Shown piece after piece: positions 20,171-31,599 of a stretch of DNA of 64,000 nt. Positions within the stretch are counted from its first letter, which is position 1; every line of letters begins with the position of its first letter. Position numbers and translations under genes: made by a program. A model generated the notes under the pieces. It was given only the letters and a program-made list of their open reading frames with translations. It searched no databases and had not been told where the DNA came from. Source of the DNA: Pseudo-nitzschia pungens (Eukaryota > Bacillariophyta > Bacillariophyceae > Bacillariales > Bacillariaceae); assembly GCA_037355855.1 (NCBI GenBank), contig CM074761.1:2375346-2439345 (forward strand). The letters run 5' to 3'.

Positions 20171-21946
20171 ATGCGACGACAGCGAGGTGTCCCTCTGAGG
20201 TTCGAGTGGATGCTCTCGCTCGCTATCCTCCTTGGCCTGGCATCATGGCCGTTGGATTGCAACGCCTTTGTCGCATCACCAAGCCCAAGTATTCGTTGTC
20301 ACTCTCGAACGATACAGGAATGGAACCAAGTTGGGACAAACGGAGCAGCAGCAGATGCAGATGCAACACACTCTTCGAGAACGACTGCGCTGCACTCGAG
20401 CCCTTCTGGCGAAAGCGAGGGCGAGAATGCCTCCAAGACCAGCGTTTCCTCCCCCTCCGGCCCCGAAAACAGCGTGGAGTATTCGTTCTACGACGAGGTC
20501 ACCATCTTTGTCAGGGCGGGAAGCGGGGGGCAGGGCGCATCCACCTACAAAAAGGGAGTGGGCGGCCAGAACGGTCCCCCCGACGGTGGGAATGGCGGAA
20601 ACGGGGGAAACGTCGTCCTGATGGTCGACGACTCGCTCAACACCCTGGCCGGACTTTCCCCGGTCGCCTACAAGGTCAATGCCTTTGGCGGGAGCGGTGC
20701 CGCGGTCTCGGCGCAGCAGGGCGGACGGCCGCGGATCAAGTCCTTTCGGGCGGAAATCGGGTGCGACGGCGGACGCCAGATGAAGAGCGGCCGGTACGGA
20801 AAAGACGTCGTCATCCGGGTCCCGCCGGGAACGGTCGTGCACGAAATCATCGAGGACGAGGGGTACGGGTACGGGTACGATGATTATGACGATGAGTACG
20901 ACGAGGATGACGATGCGCGCGAACCCAAAGAAATCCTGGTGGAACTCGGAACCCTCCTCCTGCCCGAGCAGGGCGCCGAAGTCGGTAGTCCAAACGAAGA
21001 CAACAACGACGTTGTCACTCGGCGCATGCGGAGCGCGTCCTATTCCAAGCCCACGACGACGCTCGTCGTAGCCCGGGGCGGAGAAGGCGGCGAGGGATCG
21101 GGAATCAACCAAAAGGGACGAGGATTGCAGCGGCCACGGTTGTCGCCGCAGGGCGGAGAAAAGAGAAAACTCCGGTTGACCCTCAAGCTGGTGGCGGACG
21201 TGGCCCTGGTCGGTGTCCCGAACGCCGGCAAATCAACCTTTTTGTCCAAGGTGACGAGGGCCAAACCGCGGATCGCGGATTATCCCTTTACGACGGGTAC
21301 GCAGCCGTGTTGATGATTAGCGTCCACGATTGTTTTGTTGTGCGCCGCTTCGGGCAACCGTTCTGTTTGCGTGTCTGGTCGTGACTCACTTTGCGCCCTC
21401 CTTTTACGCTATTTCAATCCATATCATTGTTGTTTCATAATATCATTCCATTCAATTTTCTTCTCAGTCATTCCCAACCTCGGAGTGTGGGTGCCTCCCG
21501 AATCCTTCGACCACAACGAGGGCGGGACGGGCGGAAACGGATTGGTCTTGTGCGATGTTCCGGGGCTCATCGAGGGTGCTTCCCGTGGGGTGGGACTGGG
21601 ACACGCCTTTTTGAGGCACGTTGAGCGGTGCCACGTAATTCTGCACCTGGTCGATGCCACGGCCGAGGATCCGGTCGGGAACTTTCGGATGCTGAATGGA
21701 GAACTGATCAAGTACGGGACCGGCCAGCTTGCACGCATGCCACAGGTCGTGGTCATCAACAAAACGGACGCCTACGAAGAAAACAGCAACAGCGACAAGA
21801 AACCGCGGATTTCTCTGGAGGAACTCGAGTCGCAGCTAAAGGAGGCCATGAGTCACTCGAGGCTCATGACGATGAGTGCCAGGGAGGGAGAGGGAGTCGA
21901 CGACCTTATGGTTCGGTTGTCAGCCTTTGTCAAAAAAGTTACGTGA
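20171..21946 (+). CDS. obgC: Plastid Obg-family GTPase (ObgC/CgtA)
   Basis: Exons 20171-21296 and 21468-21946 (171-bp GT-AG intron inside the switch I region), 534 aa. The ATG at 20171 gives a hydrophobic leader (MLSLAILLGLASWPLDC) ending in NAF, then a Ser-rich stretch: the bipartite plastid presequence of diatoms. The glycine-rich Obg fold follows (GSGGQGASTYKKGVGG, GGNGGNGGNVVLMVD, RYGKDVVIRVPPGT), then the G domain: GVPNAGKST (G1), YPFTT across the splice site, DVPGLIEGAS (G3), NKTD (G4) and SAREGEGV (G5). The role is GTP-dependent late assembly of the large ribosomal subunit in the plastid. Odd: an acidic, Tyr/Gly-rich insert at about residues 233-250 and another loop rich in Asn/Asp within the Obg fold. 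Confidence 0.95.
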
Positions 21947-22288
21947 GTCCGAGCCAAACGCAATCCTTATTCTACAGTTGTTGAATAGAAGTAGTATCTA
22001 TTTGCTTTGGACACGCAACTTAAAGTAGTACTAGCTAAAAATGCGTTGAAGAATGACGCAGTTCCGAATATAGTTTTTTGGGCTTTCTTAATAAATGTGA
22101 ACCGAATGGATGACGACAGAAGTCAGAGCAAAATGGTTCGGTTCTGCGAAAGAAAAATCGTAAAGCGACGCAAACGCTAAAACTAAGACCAGTCTACGAA
22201 CAATACTGCACTGAGCAGGGATATTTTTTCTGTTTTATAGGAAAATAAATCGGACAAAGCACCGGTTCGCTTCGATTCCCACTCTGCG
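21947..22288. other. Convergent intergenic region
   Basis: About 340 bp between convergent 3' ends. AATAAA-like elements are present on both strands (near 22089 and 22244). Nothing else seen. Confidence 0.35.
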
Positions 22289-23966
22289 TCACACTTCGAA
22301 CAGCGTTGGCATCAACTCCATGATCCGTTCGTAGTCCCGCTCGAAAATTTCCGGGTCGGGATGAATCATCTGGATCCAACCGACATCTGTTTTGATGTCC
22401 ACCGTTGGTTCGAGGACCGAAACTCCCGGTTGCAAAAACTCGGCAAAGACCTCCAGGTCCAAGACGCTCTGCATCGATTGGATTTCGTACAGGGCGTCTT
22501 CGTTCAACCGCTTCAAAACACCCTTCTTGTCGTTGACAAGGTGCACCATGGCACCATTCATTCGACGAGAGGGATAGTCGGGCAACATGTCCCAATCCAT
22601 TTGCGCTTCCGTGATCAATTCCAATTGGTGGTCCGGATCGTCGTTGTCGTCGTCATCGCCGAAGTAGGCCGCCAACAGCATGTCATAGAGATTGTACCCG
22701 ATCGCATTGTCGGTGATCGGAACAAAATTCATGTTGTGCTGTCGGCAATTGACTTCTATCAACCTAGGACCATCGGCCGTGATGATCAATTCGGTGTGTG
22801 TGATCCCCCATCGAATGTCCAGTGCGTTCAAGCACTCGTGGAGGTATTGGTAGATGACGGGAAGGAGGGGATCGCTGTCTCCGGAACCAGTTTCGTCGTC
22901 GTCATCGAACAACCTGGTAGCATAATAAACTTGGCGACGCATTCCATCGCCGCTGTTATCACCATCTCCATCGGACTCATCCTTCCTTGTCACTAGGTTT
23001 TCTAATGTCTGTGATTGTTCTATCGTCCGTGGCTGTGGTCGCTTGTCGTATTTCCACACCGCAGCGATTTTGAGTTTGCCGTTTTTGGTCACTGTGTCAA
23101 TCGCGTACTCCTGCCCGACGGCATATTCCTGGACCAACACCGACTCGTGTTTTTGGGTCGGAGATCCCAGGACGGTCGATCCCTGGATGGTTTCGTACGC
23201 CGAACGAATCGACTCCAGGGTGTCGCAGAGAAAGACGTCGTCCGAGGCGCACCCCCGCACCGGTTTCACCACTACACGGTTGGCGGAAAACGAGGTGAAC
23301 TCGTTCGTCGCGAATTCCATCGCTTGCTTCACGGTGCTGCAGAGTTGCTGTCGCACGGTCGGTATCTTCTTCGCGGCTAGGGTCGAGATGGTCTGAAATT
23401 TGTTCCGCCGGGCCTCGTTGAACCCGTTGTGGTTTGTGACGTTCAACCACGCGGACAGTCGCTCCGCGTCGGCCAATCCGGGATCCGATTCGCAAATCAA
23501 CCCTCTCAGTTCGATAGCCTCGTAGTTATTGCGGTTCGCGTGCTCGCTCTCCAGAAAGCTCTCGAGCAGGTTTTGGCGCCATTCGGCCGCCTCTTCGGGC
23601 GACGACGGCATGCGGGGCATGCTGCTGCCGCTTCCATCGTTGCCGTCTTCCTCCTGTTGTTGTTGGTGCTGCTGCTCTTCCATTGATGTGAAATAATCCG
23701 CCATGTACTTCGCTCAGTACAGGAATGCATTCGACTCCGTATACGTCCCGAGCCATGTCGGTCAAATATCGACCATGAAACTCACAGAACACGTCCATCA
23801 AGACAAGGAAACGCTGCACCCGTTGTGTCTTGGTCACATCGTTGTCGGTGGAGCCGCCTCTGGTGGAGAGCACGCCCCAAATATTGCTTCTTCCGTCCCT
23901 GGAAGCATTTGTGTTGGTTGCGCGAGCTGCATTTGTTGTTGTTGTTGTTGTTGTTGTTGTTGACAA
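22289..23966 (-). CDS. ATP-grasp ligase-like protein (one +1 frame break)
   Basis: Minus strand. The N-terminal piece (before about 23711) reads QRFLVLMDVFCEFHGRYLTD..YGVECIPVLSE, a Rossmann-like pre-ATP-grasp domain; the rest (23704-22289, 471 codons) continues YMADYF in the next frame. The break sits at AGCGAAGTACATGG (about 23705-23714), where one extra base separates SE from YMADYF. The ATP-grasp core shows VVVKPVRGCASDD (nucleotide loop), VLVQEYAVGQEYAIDTV, ELIITADGPRLIEVNCRQHN (Mg/ATP ligands) and a C-terminal domain with EIFERDYERIMELMP. The family includes amino-acid and dipeptide ligases (carnosine synthase-like); the substrate is unknown. The true start is unresolved: no ATG in frame lies before the Thr-rich tract coded by (CAA)n at the 5' end. 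Confidence 0.75.
23933..23962. repeat. (TTG/CAA)n microsatellite
   Basis: About ten TTG units on the plus strand. On the minus strand it reads as poly-Thr or poly-Gln depending on frame, at the extreme 5' end of the ATP-grasp gene. Confidence 0.9.
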
Positions 23967-24869
23967 CGACTGATGTCCAAGCGATGCAATGAGCCACGGG
24001 GAGCAACGACGCTATAAGTGAACAGAAGGGATCGACACAAACTATTTCTCGTCATTCTGTTTCAATCCCTATGACATCGACAGGTGCGTGCTGAAAGGTC
24101 CCGATGATGTTCAAGTGTGGTCTGTATGGATTCGTTTGAGGGTGTCCGATCATTGTCGGTGCGCAAAGAGCATTCCACCCATCGACAACCAACGACCAAC
24201 GACTGAAGGAGTGATTCCGGATGGATCTTAAATCACAAGTTTGTGATTGTTAACGGGATACAAGTACACGTAACCTTACGTGTCGTTGAATAGTCCGGGT
24301 AACTTACCAAGTAGGTCACGAAAAGCAGGCAGAGAACGAGTCGCGCAATCAGGAGGAATGACATTCATTCGAAATTACCCTTACGAGTACTCGTACCGAT
24401 TTTTTTCTAAACTGAATTGGATCATTCCAACAGATAATGACAAAAGAACAGGAGCATTGATTTTGAAAGATCAAAATAATGCATGACCTAAACTACAAGA
24501 AGTTGAATTTACAAGAAGTTGAAATATGTGTCTTTTAAGAAATGAAGGACTTCTCGGTTAAAAGAATTATTTCACCGAGATCCTGAACTGCAAGAGTTGC
24601 TGAAAGTGTGCGTGTGCTGCAATATGAGGAGTACAAGTAATTGTAGTCGCGAGTGATGAGTTAAACAAAAAGGTTTCCGTAGCTAGGTTTGAAGTGAAAG
24701 GTGACTTTTGACCTCAAGGAGATGCCAACTTCGTTCAGCCAACTTAGTTGAGGCATGCAATTTCCTCGAGATGAGGGTGAAAATTTGCAGTTTTGATACA
24801 ATGAAATTAAACGACTCACTCCCCACGTTCCAAGCCGTTTATCAATGTTGTGTTTGCATTAGCTGCTAC
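23967..24869. other. Intergenic region with palindromic motif
   Basis: About 900 bp upstream of the ATP-grasp gene and downstream of the acyltransferase. Includes the inverted repeat at 24266-24283. No gene supported. Confidence 0.45.
24266..24283. repeat. 8-bp inverted repeat ACACGTAA-CC-TTACGTGT
   Basis: Perfect arms with a 2-bp centre containing the TAACCTTACG core that recurs between genes. Confidence 0.8.
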
Positions 24870-26243
24870 TTAGTCTTTGGATTTCTTGCTGACTTGCTTC
24901 CATTTTTCACCACTCAGCCAGGCGTCCAGCTCGTCTTTGGCCAAATCCTTTCCAGTCGTGGCGAATTTTCCGACAACCGTCTCAAAGGTGGTCACAAACT
25001 CGTCGGCCGATTTGAACTTGCGTCCTTCGCCCGGATAGACGCGCAACGCAATGTCGCGGCCCGTCACCGTCATACCAATGTCTTCTCTCGCGTGCCAAAG
25101 CCTGTGGGTTCCGTGCAACGCCATGAACCGGATGGGGCGACGGGACATCTTCGCCAGAGTAAAGGCACCGGGGAAACACGGGAGGAGTTTTTCTTCTGGG
25201 TGCGGGTTCAGCTGTCCCTCGGGGAGAATTCCAATGTCGAATCCTTCTTCGAACGCTTGCTTGCTCATTTTCAACAAGGTCTTGAAGGATTTCATGTCGT
25301 AATTGTTGGCTTCGCCGGCAGCGTTGCCATCCATTTGCACCGGGATGAATCCACATTGCGTAAAAAGCAATTTCGTGATCGGATTGTCTTCCAGTCCCTT
25401 CCACTGTTGTGTGCGAGAAATTAGATAGAGCGAGAGCGACGCAACCAATCGCAGCCAGAGGAAATTTGCAAAACATACGACAAAGAAATTTTGTTAGCAA
25501 GGTCAAAAAAGGGGGGGAAGTGCCGACGAGACTCCAACTTTGTTCAATGATTTCGATGCTGACGGAGACTTTCGGTCCGATCCATTCACTCCTTCGTTTC
25601 TGTTTTCTCTGATACTTACGTAGACAATCTTGATGGGTCGTTTTCGTTTTCCCCGTAGTTCGTGATCCTTGGCAAGAAGAATGAAAATATCCAATGCGGA
25701 AGTATGGTTGCAAACCCATACGCAAGGCTGGGGATCCGTTTCTTTTTCGGGAGAGCTCTGGCACGACACCTTACAAAAAGGAAAGAGCCGAAGCAACCAT
25801 CGCGCACAAAATTGACCTGCCGACAAGGCCATGTTTTGTTGCTTGACTTTCGAAATGATATTGAACCGATAGAGCAAGTGTGGCGGAAGAAGGGCGATGG
25901 GCAATGCCAAGCACATGGAAAAAATAAAGGCCATCATTCCAATTTTCGACAGAGTTGCGCTCAGTTTGGAAATCGATGGCAACGGGAAAATCACGGGGGA
26001 GGCACCTCCGCTGACGGCAGATGTATTGATCTCGGCACCCTGCGTCGACGTGAGAACCATAGTATCCCTCCGGAATGATGATTGACATGCGTAGTTTTTT
26101 GGACCGGTATGAGCAGGAGACTCGACATTACTTCTCTTGCCAATGGCCGTAATCGGTGTTTTTGTCGGAACGAATGCATTCACTGCGGAAAGGATGGCAA
26201 AAATCGAAAGGACTAGCATTCCTGAACGGATTCTGTTCGGCAT
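24870..26243 (-). CDS. Plastid 1-acyl-sn-glycerol-3-phosphate acyltransferase (PlsC/LPAAT)
   Basis: Exons 26243-25620 and 25403-24870 with a 216-bp GT-AG intron (phase 0), 385 aa. The leader MPNRIRSGMLVLSIFAILSAV ends NAFVPT, a plastid-type signal peptide with the conserved Phe, followed by a Ser/Thr-rich transit region. A hydrophobic helix (IGMMAFIFSMCLALPIALLP) precedes the acyltransferase motifs: VCNHTSALDIFIL (NHxxxD, motif I), IPVQMDG region (motif II), GILPEGQLNP (motif III, xPEG) and FMALHGTHR (motif IV). The intron falls between motifs I and II. It converts lysophosphatidate to phosphatidate in plastid glycerolipid synthesis. All catalytic residues are present. Confidence 0.93.
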
Positions 26244-26384
26244 GATACTCCGTCTTCGGTCTTATTCTTCGGCTGTTGGTAGAAGGCATGTTGGAACTCC
26301 AAAGAATTCTGGAATGAAATTATAAGTATGAAACTTTACGACGATACTGCGGGATAGGGATGAGTGTGAAACCCTGCGGTGTGT

Positions 26385-27085
26385 CATGTAAACTTGTAAG
26401 TTAAGGCTACTTTATTCCGTCGTTGTGTTCGTTCATCATTGACGTCAATACAAGTAAGTTAGGAAGCTAGAGATCGAAGAGAGATAACCTTACTCTTGGT
26501 AACCTTACGGAAGTATCGAACTTGAAGGCCGATACGCGTAAGGTTACCCGTAGTGACGAATGCGTTCGTTTTCATCTTTCGGAAAGCGTCCGAGTGCGCG
26601 GAAATCGGTGTAAGACTTACTGTCACTAACTCCAAATACCAGTAAGGTTATGTGCGTGTCGTATCATCCTGTACCAAAAAAACAATACGAAGAACTAAGG
26701 TTAAGACTTACGGTAGGTAAATCTTACACAAGTTGTGATCTGATCCATTCAACGGAAGGGGGAATGATTGACGGATGTGTTTCGTACCGTGGTCATTCGA
26801 AGGTGTCTTACCGATAACCTTACCGTAACTTACGGTAATCGCCTTCTTCCTGTTCATAATTTTATTTGGGGAATTTCAGAAGAGGTTCACCTCTCACAAG
26901 GAAGCCAATTTTCATACCTGTACAATACATAAGAACAGAGAGAACTTGAAGAGCCCCAAAATAAAACTTTCGGCCAATTCCAACCTGGGCCTTCAGAAAA
27001 AAAATGAGAAAACATTGTCTTCCACATACTAAGGTTATAGTACCGTTAGTACAGCGTGTACTTTGAACGGACGGTAAGGTGATCG
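26385..27085. repeat. Cluster of GTAAGGTTAC-type motifs
   Basis: Copies in either orientation near 26397, 26452, 26487, 26503, 26536, 26643, 26698, 26815, 27030 and 27074. The best inverted pair is TTACCGTAA-C-TTACGGTAA (26820-26838). This is the densest cluster in the window. Confidence 0.7.
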
Positions 27086-27589
27086 GTTTACGGATGAGTC
27101 AGAATCAGATTGTCCTCAGCAGAATGCACCTGAACAGGAGGGGTGACAACAACAACAAGATTGCCTCCAGCGATACAAGGACGATTTTGTACGACCCAAA
27201 ACTTGCATTCAATCCATTCTTTGTTGCTTTTCGTCCAAATTTTCTTTTTCTCGTGAAAATCTGCTTTCACGACTTCTTATCGTCTCAAAATAAGGGCACA
27301 ATTCAACTTAGGTGTCAGCACTCTTGACATACCGTAGCCACGGGGAATGTTGGGACAAGTCTGTCAAATCAACGAGATCATTTTTCAAGATGCATATGCA
27401 AGAGGTACCCCACCACCAATCACAAGCAGCTCATGAAGTTTTGCATTGTAGATAAGTATATTCACTTTCTGACTTGCTTCTCTGTCCAGTGAGACTACCA
27501 CCACTACTAGCAGAAGCAAGCAACAAAGAAGTTTCAACTGAAGATGCAGAGGCAGAGAACATGAAGGAAGCTACCACCAAGTCTTTTGT

Positions 27590-27700
27590 GTTCAAACTCA
27601 AGATTACTACTACTAGCTACTAGCTAGTATTATGCCCAACTCAATATAGGTAGCAGTATTACTAGTAGTAGCTAGCTAGTAGATCCTACTAATATTCAAT
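27590..27700. repeat. TACTAG/GCTAG low-complexity DNA
   Basis: Runs of ACTACTACTAGCTACTAGCTAG and its inverted counterpart TACTAGTAGTAGCTAGC, about 50 bp apart, can pair as a long imperfect hairpin. Similar in composition to 16636-16745. Confidence 0.6.
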
Positions 27701-29057
27701 CAACCACTGGTCAATACAAAAGAAGAATATTTCAGGGAAGCTCCCGACAGCACAAGTGAAACTGTTCTTCTTGAGTATCACAATACCAGTACACTTTGTC
27801 CATCGGTTCCAGTACAGTATGCTAACTTCACCATCAGCTCTTCCTAGTAGCGATTCATCCTCAACTTTCTACTTATTTATGGTGGTACTTCTTACTCGTA
27901 CAAGAACCACGCTCTTATTGCTGCTAGTACACACCACATACAGCAACCTTTTTTGTGTTTGGCTTCGTGTGAGACCTACCGGTACCGGTACAAGAAACAC
28001 CAAGTGTACCAGGTAGTAAGGCAGCAGAAAGAGTAGTAAGGTTTACCGTATTGAGTATTTGATTATGTCATCGATGACGATCATTCTCTACAAGAATTCT
28101 AGCGATAAATAATAGTAATGGTCCTAGGTACGTACGGTTGTACATTTTCTTGTTCTACGGGTACTACTACTGTTGGTGTTTCTGGACCCACCATTGGTAA
28201 TCCAAGACGTTGGAGCAACAATTCAGAGATCTCAATCTCAAAAAGAACCAGAGAACAAGCGTTTTGGATTGATGAATATGATTGCGATACGGCAATCACT
28301 AAGGTTACCGGTACATTATTATTATTTCTTCGATCGTTCAAGAAGAGCGAAAACGATGGCTGCGAAAGAATTCTGTTCTCAGCGGTGGAGGTGAACGAGA
28401 CGAACAAGAAATGACGAACCAATCTCCTGGTTCATTATACTGGGTACAACATCAATCGGAGACCTAATTTTTCTTATCGTTCTAAGCTATGCCTCAATAT
28501 GGCTCGATATATCATGACGTTTTCGCGCGAAGAACATGCTTGAAAATTGAAACTCTTTTTGTGATTAAGAGTAAAGAGTGCTAATTGATGAATATCGCCA
28601 TGATTCTTTGAACTAGGGGTTCCCTAAGTGTGAAACATACCGTAGGGAAATAATGAAGCCAGAAAACTACGAAAAACCCCTGTTTAATGCTCTCAACACA
28701 TGTTGGGACAGGAACAATAATTGAATTGACACGATTACATCAACGCTGATTATTGAAGTGATGCTTTTGTCGCTTTGAAGTTGACGAGAGAACCATGTTT
28801 TGCAGCGAACACGGGTCCCCTTCCATTGGAACAATGTCGTATGTTACCTCGTTTTTGCCGTTCCTTGTTCTTCTTTGTGCATGCCTCACTTTCCATAAAG
28901 ATTGCTCAGCAGCACCTCGCAGAAAAAGAACCGAAGTCGTCACAAAAACTTCCGTACAATTTTGGTCTCTCAATTGTCTGTCCGACACAATTGGAAGACG
29001 ACACAGTTTCAAAAGTCAATCTCAAAGTGAATACCTATTTAGAAAAGCATCATCGAC

Positions 29058-30285
29058 ATGTGTATCGTCCACTCACGCAAAGGATCTACAGAGAAGCCAG
29101 TGCTACCACTTGGGCAAAAACATATCGACTCCATTCTTCTGCCTCAACCAACCAGGAATCGAAACGAACGAGACGGTGCCTACAGGGAAGATTACAATTT
29201 TGATCCATCTAAGTATGAGCCTCGTCCACTTTGGGATACTTCAACCACTGATTTCATCGGAAGCGCCCTGAAAGCTTCGGATCCCGTGCCAGAATTTGTC
29301 TACTCTGAATCCGAACCAACAGCAAATGTCAAGAAGTTTATCAAGGTTGACAAGGAGGGAAAGAATCATACTGTTGCCATCGTCCAACACAACTATCACG
29401 ATTATGCCGAAGAAAGTGAAGCCAACTATCGACACAGAAGTCAAAAATCTCGCGGGGGAGTGGCCGTCCCTTTTCCGCTGAAACTACATGATATGCTCGA
29501 GAAAGCCATGAGTGAGGGCTACGGTGACATTGTGTCTTGGCAACCACACGGCCGTTCCTTTGTCGTCCACAAGCCGCAAGAGTTCCAAGATATTGTTCTT
29601 CCAAAGTATTACAAGCTGACGAAGCTCTCGAGTTTTCAACGCCAATTGAATCTGTACGGCTTTCAACGCCTCACATTAGGAAGAGACAGAGGTAGTTATT
29701 ACCACGAACTCTTCCTCCGAAACAAAACGTTTTTAGCTCGGAATATGCAACGTGTGCAAGTCAAGGGCACGGGCGTACGTGCACGCTCCAATCCAGACCA
29801 AGAGCCTAACTTCTGGACGATGAAATGGTGCGAACCACAGGCCAACGCTGTCAGCAGTGATGATGACAGCGATGCTAGTGGGGTGAGGTTTACGACAACA
29901 AGAAGGATGTCGATGAACAATCCCATGCTTCAGGAACAACGGAGTAGTTCTGCAACAAGCGGAATGAACTCACATTCGCTCCCAATGGCTATTCAAAGTC
30001 AAATGCAGCCAATCCAAAGAATGGAGCAGCCAAATATGATGGTCGCATCGATAGGGATTCAATCAGACCGTACCAAGGGACACCGCCATGACCGAGGAGC
30101 AGAGTTTCTACGGTGGAGGAATGCCCCGTGATTTCGAAGATGAGGAACTTGTCTCTTCTTTTGGTAACCACAAGTTCCACTATTTAGATCCCTTCCAACC
30201 TCTTTCTCTCGACCAAATCAAAAATCAGAAGAACAGCGAAGTCGGGAGAAGTGATTACGCAGAAATCGCAAATCTACTTTCGTGA
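29058..30285 (+). CDS. Heat-shock-factor-type transcription factor (one +1 frame break near the C-terminus)
   Basis: From ATG 29058 the frame encodes a Ser/Asp-rich N-terminus and then an HSF DNA-binding domain: PFPLKLHDMLEKAMSEGYGD, IVSWQPHGRSFVVHKPQEF, VLPKYYKLTKLSSFQRQLN, LYGFQRLTLGRDRGSYYHEL and FLRNKTFLARNM. It then turns Gln/Met/Ser-rich. At about 30075-30079 (ACCAAGGGACACC) the sensible protein moves +1 and continues MTEEQSFYGGGMPRDFEDEE to a stop at 30285 (408 aa if joined); without the shift it stops at 30131. HSF proteins are strongly expanded in diatoms and bind nGAAn arrays in the nucleus. An extra 5' exon cannot be excluded. Confidence 0.88.
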
Positions 30286-31104
30286 AACAAATCAAGGATT
30301 ACCAAAACGCCAGATCTTTTCATGATTGGAGAGTGATTGAAAGAAGAAACGACAAATACTACACGTAGGGTTGTGAAACGAATCCGTCTCTCTCTCTCTC
30401 TGCTCTCTGCCTCTCTCTAACCGCACATCAGACGAAAGCAACACTTCCTATGGATCCAATTTTGAAATGAAACCCACCTTTTTAATTCCACTGCATGGAC
30501 GTCGCATGGAGCTGCAGGACGAAAGTTTGATGCTCTCCAAACATGAAAACTCCATGTTTGGTGTGAATTGCAGCATGACCTTGCCATGTCGGCGCTGCTG
30601 GAGAAAAGAATTATATTTTACATGATGTACAGTAGTAGTGATGACTCCTTATTCGACACATACGTTGCTTGTAAAATAATGGAACTGGATTGCATTGATA
30701 GGTTTTGTTTCACTGTCTTAATAATGATAATCTTCACGAGACTGTAACGTATTAATTTTGAGTGAGATGAATGCGATAATTGGATACGGGAATATGGTAT
30801 TCGTTGGAAAACTACAGAAGCTATTTAGTGCTGGAGTAACACACGGTTGTCTCCAGCAGGGTTGCATCCTATTGTGTACGTGACCAACTAGTTACGACGT
30901 GATATGTGGTGTAGTGTGACTGAACTACTAGTGCGCTGAAACTATGGCTATCTCCTGTGATTCGTGATCTACAGAGCAATCGACGTATTGCTCGAATAGA
31001 ACTCGTGGCTTCTACGGTCTGCTTCCAATTCCGATTCCTCTGAATAACAGAGTCTCCGAAATCAAAGGCATGTTTTTGCTTCCGATCGTGTCATCCGGAC
31101 GCAT
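30286..31104. other. Convergent intergenic region with (TC)n microsatellite
   Basis: About 820 bp between the 3' ends of the HSF and Ycf35-like genes. A CT-rich run lies at 30388-30418. The rest is AT-rich with no gene. Confidence 0.5.
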
Positions 31105-31599
31105 TTAGTTGAAAGCGTAACGGGACATTTCCAAGGTGACGGTTCCATCGCTAGCAGTGACAACATTGTCAACATTGAATCCTTCTTCTCCAGAGGTGTC
31201 AATGAGGTTGTTGATGGCGTAACGTTGGTTGACCTTCTCCATGAAAGCATCAACGGGCATAGCTTGCTGCCAGAATTGCAAGTCGGTGACCAACTCGTAG
31301 CTCTCTCCGTTGTTACGGAAAGCAACATCGTAGTTGTTTTGCTGAGGGATGACGATATCGGCCATGATGGTTTCTCCCTTGTATCCTCGTGCCTCAATTT
31401 GTTCTCCGTCCTTGGTTGACTTCGTCTTAAGTCCCATATCCTTCAAGGCCTTCAACAAAGTTTGCTTGTTAAAGAGCTGGGTCTCGATAGAGCTGAAGTG
31501 ACTATTGAGGGAGGTCGAAGCCCGAGCACTTCCGTTGGAAGGAGCAAATGCATCGGCACTTCCGATAAGAGCAAGGATGGTAGCAGCAAAAGTCTTCAT
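31105..31599 (-). CDS. Ycf35-like DUF1257 protein with plastid leader
   Basis: ATG at 31599, single exon, 164 aa. The leader MKTFAATILALIGSADAFAP has the signal peptide plus AFAP plastid import motif. The mature part matches the Ycf35/DUF1257 family: TQLFNKQTLLKALKDMGLK, ARGYKGETIMADIVIPQ, NNYDVAFRNNG, YELVTDLQFWQQ, PVDAFMEKVNQRYAINNL. The family is plastid-encoded in red algae and cyanobacteria-derived; here it is nuclear with a leader, consistent with gene transfer to the nucleus. Function of the family is not established. An upstream in-frame alternative start would bury the leader and is disfavoured. Confidence 0.88.
   Translation of the reverse strand: MKTFAATILALIGSADAFAPSNGSARASTSLNSHFSSIETQLFNKQTLLKALKDMGLKTKSTKDGEQIEARGYKGETIMADIVIPQQNNYDVAFRNNGESYELVTDLQFWQQAMPVDAFMEKVNQRYAINNLIDTSGEEGFNVDNVVTASDGTVTLEMSRYAFN

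Larger units (their letters stand above)
26244..29057. other. Gene-free region with dense GTAAGGTTAC-like motifs
   Basis: About 2.8 kb without a supportable gene. The part nearest the acyltransferase (26385-27085) carries many copies of a GTAAGGTTA/TAACCTTAC motif, including a perfect 9-bp inverted repeat at 26820-26838. At 27600-27700 there is TACTAG/GCTAG low-complexity DNA. A frame starting near 28795 begins like a signal peptide but lacks further coding character; a 5' exon of the downstream HSF gene could lie there. Confidence 0.5.

Noticed and set aside
28795..29271. Open frame starting MFCSEHG with a signal-peptide-like helix upstream of HSF
   Set aside because: Overlaps the start of the HSF gene in another frame, loses coding character after about 50 codons and shows no domain.
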